The notes under the pieces: model-generated
The model's input: the letters and a program-made list of their open reading frames with translations, nothing else
What the model was told of the DNA's origin: nothing
Databases searched by the model: none
Translations under genes and position numbers: made by a program
Shown: positions 60,977 to 64,000 of the stretch, one piece after another
How positions within the stretch are numbered: position 1 is the stretch's first letter
Layout of the letters: each line of letters starts with the position of its first letter
NCBI RefSeq assembly: GCF_016758175.1
Contig: NZ_QYAB01000001.1
Location: 735,256 to 799,255 of the forward strand
Length of the DNA: 64,000 nt
Source of the DNA: Leucobacter zeae
GTDB lineage: Bacteria > Actinomycetota > Actinomycetes > Actinomycetales > Microbacteriaceae
Reading direction: 5' to 3'

Positions 60977-62839
60977 ATGTCGACACCTCCCAGGCGCACC
61001 GGGCGCCTCCTCCTGACGCTCGCTGCGGCCGGCGCTCTGCTCCTCTCCGGCTGCTCAGGGTCGAGCGGCGGCGGCGCGAACGTCGACTACACGGTGCTGC
61101 CCGACGAGTCCGGAACGCCGGTGCCTGGCGGCGTCGCGACCATCGCGCTGACCCCGGGACTCGCGCCGAACTACATCTTCCCCTACCCGCCGGCAGAGGT
61201 GAGCGGCACCGTGATCGCACGCGGCATGCTGTGGCGCGCGCTCTACCGTCCGAGCGGCACGGGCGACTCGCTCGCCGACGAGGCGACGAGCCTCGCCGAG
61301 CTGCCCGAGACGAGCGAGGACGGCAAGACGACCACCATCACGATGAAGGACTTCTCGTGGTCGAACGGCAAGCCCATCACCGCGGACGACGTGGTCTTCT
61401 CGTTCGACGTGCTGAAGGCCGCGATCGCGAAGAGCCCGGCCAACTGGAGCTTCTACACGCCCGGTCAGTTCCCCGACGGCGTCACGGCCTCTGCGCCGGA
61501 CCCCCAGACGCTGGTGCTGCAGTTCGAGAAGGCCTACAACCCGTCGTACGTGATGTCGATGCTGCAACTGCTCTACGTGCTCCCCTCCGACGACTGGGCG
61601 ATCGCCGAGGACGGGGGCGAGCTGCTCGACTACACGAAGCCCGAGAACGCGGCGGCGATCTACGACTACCTGACGAGCCAGTCGGAGGACCAGTCGACGT
61701 TCGCCGACAACCCGCTGTGGAAGATCGTCAGCGGTCCCTACACGCTGAAGGCGTTCGAGCCGTCGACGGGTTCGTACTCCCTCGAGCCCAACCCCGAGTA
61801 CAGCGGGCCGGGCGAGCACACGCTCGAGGAGGTCGATTTCAAGGCGTTCACCTCGGCCTCGGCGGTGCTCAACCAGTTCAAGGCGGGCGAACTGACGGTC
61901 GGCACGCTCGACTCGGGCTACGCGTCGCAGATCCCCGAGCTGCAGAAGCAGGGATACCACGTCTACGGCGCGGCGGCCCCGGCGCGCTTCGACGCCCTCT
62001 TCATCAACTTCAAGAACACGGTCGACGGATTCGACAGGGTCATCGCCCAGCGCTATGTGCGGCAGGCGCTCCAGCACCTCATCGATCAGCCCGGCTACAT
62101 CAAGAGCCGCGGCGTCTACAACGGGGCGGGAGCCGAGAACTACAGCCCGGACGGCGCCGATTCGCCGTTCCCCGTCGAGTTCGGCGAGAATCCGCCGTAC
62201 CCCTACGACCCCGAGGCGGCGAAGCAGCTGCTCACCGACCACGGATGGACCGTCGACGAGTCGGGGACGACGTGCACGGACCCCGGCACCGCCGAGCACC
62301 AGTGCGGAGAGGGCATCGAGCAGGGGCAGAAGATCGCCTTCTCGATCGCGTCGGCGAACACGCCCGCATATGTCGGGGCCCGCGACCTCGCATTCGTCTC
62401 GGAGGCCAAGAAGCTCGGTATCGAGATCGACGTGGTCACGAAGTCGCTGAACTACATGTACGCCAACTACGGCAACACCTTCTCGCCCGACAAGGCGAAC
62501 GAGTGGGCGATGCAGGACTTCGGTCCGCTCTACAACGCGGCGGGGTACCCGACGAGCAACACCGTGTTCAACACCGACGGCACCTTCAACCTCGGCAGCT
62601 ACGCGAATCCCGCGGCCGACGAGGCCATCAACGCCTCCACCTTCGGCCTGCAGCCCGAGGCGCTGCGCGACGAGGCGACCCTGCTCGCCGAGGACCTCCC
62701 CGCGCTCTTCTTCCCGACGCCCCACACGCTGGTGGTGTGGAAGGATTCGCTGAGCGGGCCCCCCGCGACCTTCCACGCGCTGCTCAGCTTCATCTACTCG
62801 CCCGAGCAGTGGTACTTCACCGAGGAGCAGCAGTCCTAG
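60977..62839 (+). CDS. Peptide ABC transporter substrate-binding lipoprotein
   Basis: A 620-residue lipoprotein of the oligopeptide-binding (SBP_bac_5) family, the external receptor of the importer. Signal peptide with lipobox LLSGC near residues 22-26 followed by a Ser/Gly linker; family stretch WSNGKPITADDVVFSFDVL near 128. It is about 80 residues longer than E. coli DppA. ATG 60977 follows AAGGAG. Its stop overlaps the GTG of the next gene. Confidence 0.95.
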   Translation: MSTPPRRTGRLLLTLAAAGALLLSGCSGSSGGGANVDYTVLPDESGTPVPGGVATIALTPGLAPNYIFPYPPAEVSGTVIARGMLWRALYRPSGTGDSLADEATSLAELPETSEDGKTTTITMKDFSWSNGKPITADDVVFSFDVLKAAIAKSPANWSFYTPGQFPDGVTASAPDPQTLVLQFEKAYNPSYVMSMLQLLYVLPSDDWAIAEDGGELLDYTKPENAAAIYDYLTSQSEDQSTFADNPLWKIVSGPYTLKAFEPSTGSYSLEPNPEYSGPGEHTLEEVDFKAFTSASAVLNQFKAGELTVGTLDSGYASQIPELQKQGYHVYGAAAPARFDALFINFKNTVDGFDRVIAQRYVRQALQHLIDQPGYIKSRGVYNGAGAENYSPDGADSPFPVEFGENPPYPYDPEAAKQLLTDHGWTVDESGTTCTDPGTAEHQCGEGIEQGQKIAFSIASANTPAYVGARDLAFVSEAKKLGIEIDVVTKSLNYMYANYGNTFSPDKANEWAMQDFGPLYNAAGYPTSNTVFNTDGTFNLGSYANPAADEAINASTFGLQPEALRDEATLLAEDLPALFFPTPHTLVVWKDSLSGPPATFHALLSFIYSPEQWYFTEEQQS

Positions 62840-64000
62840 TGTTGCGCACCGTCCTGCCGTTCGCCGCCCCGTCGGCCGACCCCGCGTCGGCCGCGCGGGG
62901 CGGTGCGGGCGTGGCCGAGGCGCTGCGCGCGATCGTCGGCGAAGCCCTCGTGGTCGGCATCGGCGAGGCGGCGCACAGCGTGGCCGAGGTCCAGGCCGTG
63001 CAGGAGCTCGTCGTCCGCGCGCTGCTCGACGGCGACGAGCGACCCCCGGTCGAGAGGGGCGGGCGACCCCCGCGCGCGGGCGGCGGTGGCGCGGAGGCCG
63101 AGAACCCGGCGCCCGCCGGGGGGATCGCCGTGGTGGCGCTGGAATCCGGGTTCGCCGAGGCGCTCGAGCTCGACGACTGGGTCGGCGGAGCGGGGAGCGA
63201 TGCCGACCTCGCAGCGGTGGCCGGGCGCGGCATGACCTACGGCTTCGGAGCGTCGCCGATCGTGCAGCGGCTGCTCGCAGGGATCCGAGAGCTGAACCGG
63301 CGCGCGGACGGGCATCGCGTGCGCGTCGTCGGCCTCGATCTGCCGGGCTCCGCGATGTCCCCGGGGCCCGCGGTGCGGGTGTGCCTCTCGGCCGTGCCGG
63401 CGCAGCCCGGCGATGCCGAGCTGCTGCGCCGAACGGATCTCGGCGGGCGAACCGAGGCGGCGGTCGCCGTCGCAGCGCTCTCGGAGGGCGGGCGTCGCGC
63501 CCTGGAGACCGATCTGCGAGGGGTCGTCGCCCGGGTGCTGGCGTGCGCCGGTGCGGGCGGGAACGACCCCGAGCGGGCCGGCGATCCCGACCGGATCGGG
63601 CTCGCGGAGCGGGCCGCGGCATCGATCGAGGCGTTCCTCGAGGAGCTCGCCTGCGGAACCGACGGACCGCCGTCGGGCGCGCCGTACCCGCGCGAGCGCT
63701 TCATGGCGGAGACGGCGCTCTGGGCCGCCGAACGCTACGGGCGCACGGTCGTGCTCGCCCACAACGCGCATGTGCGCCGCGAGGCGCTGCACGGCAGGCC
63801 GACGCTCGGCGGCATGCTCGCCGAACGGCTCGGGGACGGCTACCGCGCGGTCGCCACGACCTACGGTCGCGGCCCCGCGGTGCGCTTCGTCGCGCGCTCC
63901 GATCGTCCCTTCGACTGCGACGTGCATCTCGCCCACCGCGGCTCAGCGCCGGGCAGCGTCGACGCGGCCCTCGAACGCACCCTGCCCGACCCGGCGACGT
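62839..64000 (+). CDS. Erythromycin esterase-like protein (3' end cut by window edge)
   Basis: The first 387 codons of an erythromycin-esterase (Ere/SuccinoglycanBP-like) family protein. GTG 62839 overlaps the TAG of the binding-protein gene. The catalytic-type motif GIGEAAHSVAE near residues 40-50 (GLGEATHG in relatives), VVALESGFAEALELDDWV near 95, and VVLAHNAHVRREALHG near 305 agree with the family. Members hydrolyse macrolide lactones or unknown esters; the neighbours suggest no antibiotic role. No stop is in the window. Confidence 0.85.
   Translation, partial: MLRTVLPFAAPSADPASAARGGAGVAEALRAIVGEALVVGIGEAAHSVAEVQAVQELVVRALLDGDERPPVERGGRPPRAGGGGAEAENPAPAGGIAVVALESGFAEALELDDWVGGAGSDADLAAVAGRGMTYGFGASPIVQRLLAGIRELNRRADGHRVRVVGLDLPGSAMSPGPAVRVCLSAVPAQPGDAELLRRTDLGGRTEAAVAVAALSEGGRRALETDLRGVVARVLACAGAGGNDPERAGDPDRIGLAERAAASIEAFLEELACGTDGPPSGAPYPRERFMAETALWAAERYGRTVVLAHNAHVRREALHGRPTLGGMLAERLGDGYRAVATTYGRGPAVRFVARSDRPFDCDVHLAHRGSAPGSVDAALERTLPDPAT

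Noticed and set aside
62839-64000. Antibiotic (macrolide) resistance gene
   Set aside because: The family is broad and the gene overlaps a peptide transporter operon; only the fold is supported, not resistance.

Overview
The window is 64 kb of about 70% G+C chromosomal DNA from a high-GC Gram-positive bacterium. Several things point to the actinobacterial family Microbacteriaceae, possibly close to Leucobacter; the genus is a guess. These are a mycothiol synthase (MshD), a GlnR-type orphan winged-helix regulator, a DUF3073 protein, sortase-anchored surface proteins (LARTG and LPITG), Streptomyces-type PHO boxes, and many genes whose -10 box lies 6-7 nt before the start codon (leaderless mRNAs). 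No rRNA, tRNA, prophage or CRISPR array was seen.

Layout. 1-4.4 kb: a probable catabolic operon on the minus strand (asparaginase-fold amidohydrolase, imidase/polysaccharide-deacetylase-fold hydrolase, MFS transporter), with a divergent LacI repressor and a striking repeat/operator block between them. 4.6-13 kb: a cell-surface island with an SpaA/DUF5979-type LARTG adhesin, an AraC regulator, a 1441-residue CshA-type fibril protein with eight repeats, and a small coupled membrane protein. 13-14.5 kb: an unusual regulator with two fused GntR/FCD modules. 14.6-21.5 kb: a possible insertion-sequence relic, a DedA protein, a histidine kinase with a DMT transporter, the divergent response regulator, a membrane acyltransferase and a conserved hypothetical gene. 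21.7-23.7 kb: an APC-type permease.

23.8-33.2 kb is a phosphate, polyphosphate and thiol block read on the minus strand: glnR-like, mshD, ppk, mutT1, then pstS-pstC-pstA-pstB. Tandem 11-bp PHO-box repeats lie before pstS and, unexpectedly, inside the 3' end of mshD ahead of ppk. 33.2-39.4 kb holds two small membrane proteins, YgfZ, a frameshifted DUF4304-like gene, gpmA, DUF3073, an exported protein, a 685-bp non-coding island of large palindromes, and a DUF445 protein. 39.5-49.3 kb: an RND transporter, a DEAD-box helicase, an acyl-CoA oxidase-like enzyme, proline iminopeptidase, an AHSA1-like protein and a YpfJ-type metallopeptidase. 49.3-52.6 kb: threonine catabolism (LysR regulator divergent from tdh-kbl). 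52.6-64 kb: a LysR-sensor-domain protein with an alkyltransferase-like protein, then a peptide-scavenging block (serine hydrolase, M19 dipeptidase with an N-terminal 30-bp repeat, fused Dpp ATPase, two permeases, a binding lipoprotein) and a truncated erythromycin-esterase-like gene at the right edge.

Functional themes: control of phosphate and polyphosphate under PhoP, uptake and breakdown of peptides and amino acids (threonine to glycine and acetyl-CoA), a possible cyclic-imide/half-amide route, and surface adhesion. All assignments rest on reading motifs and layout by eye; no database search was run.
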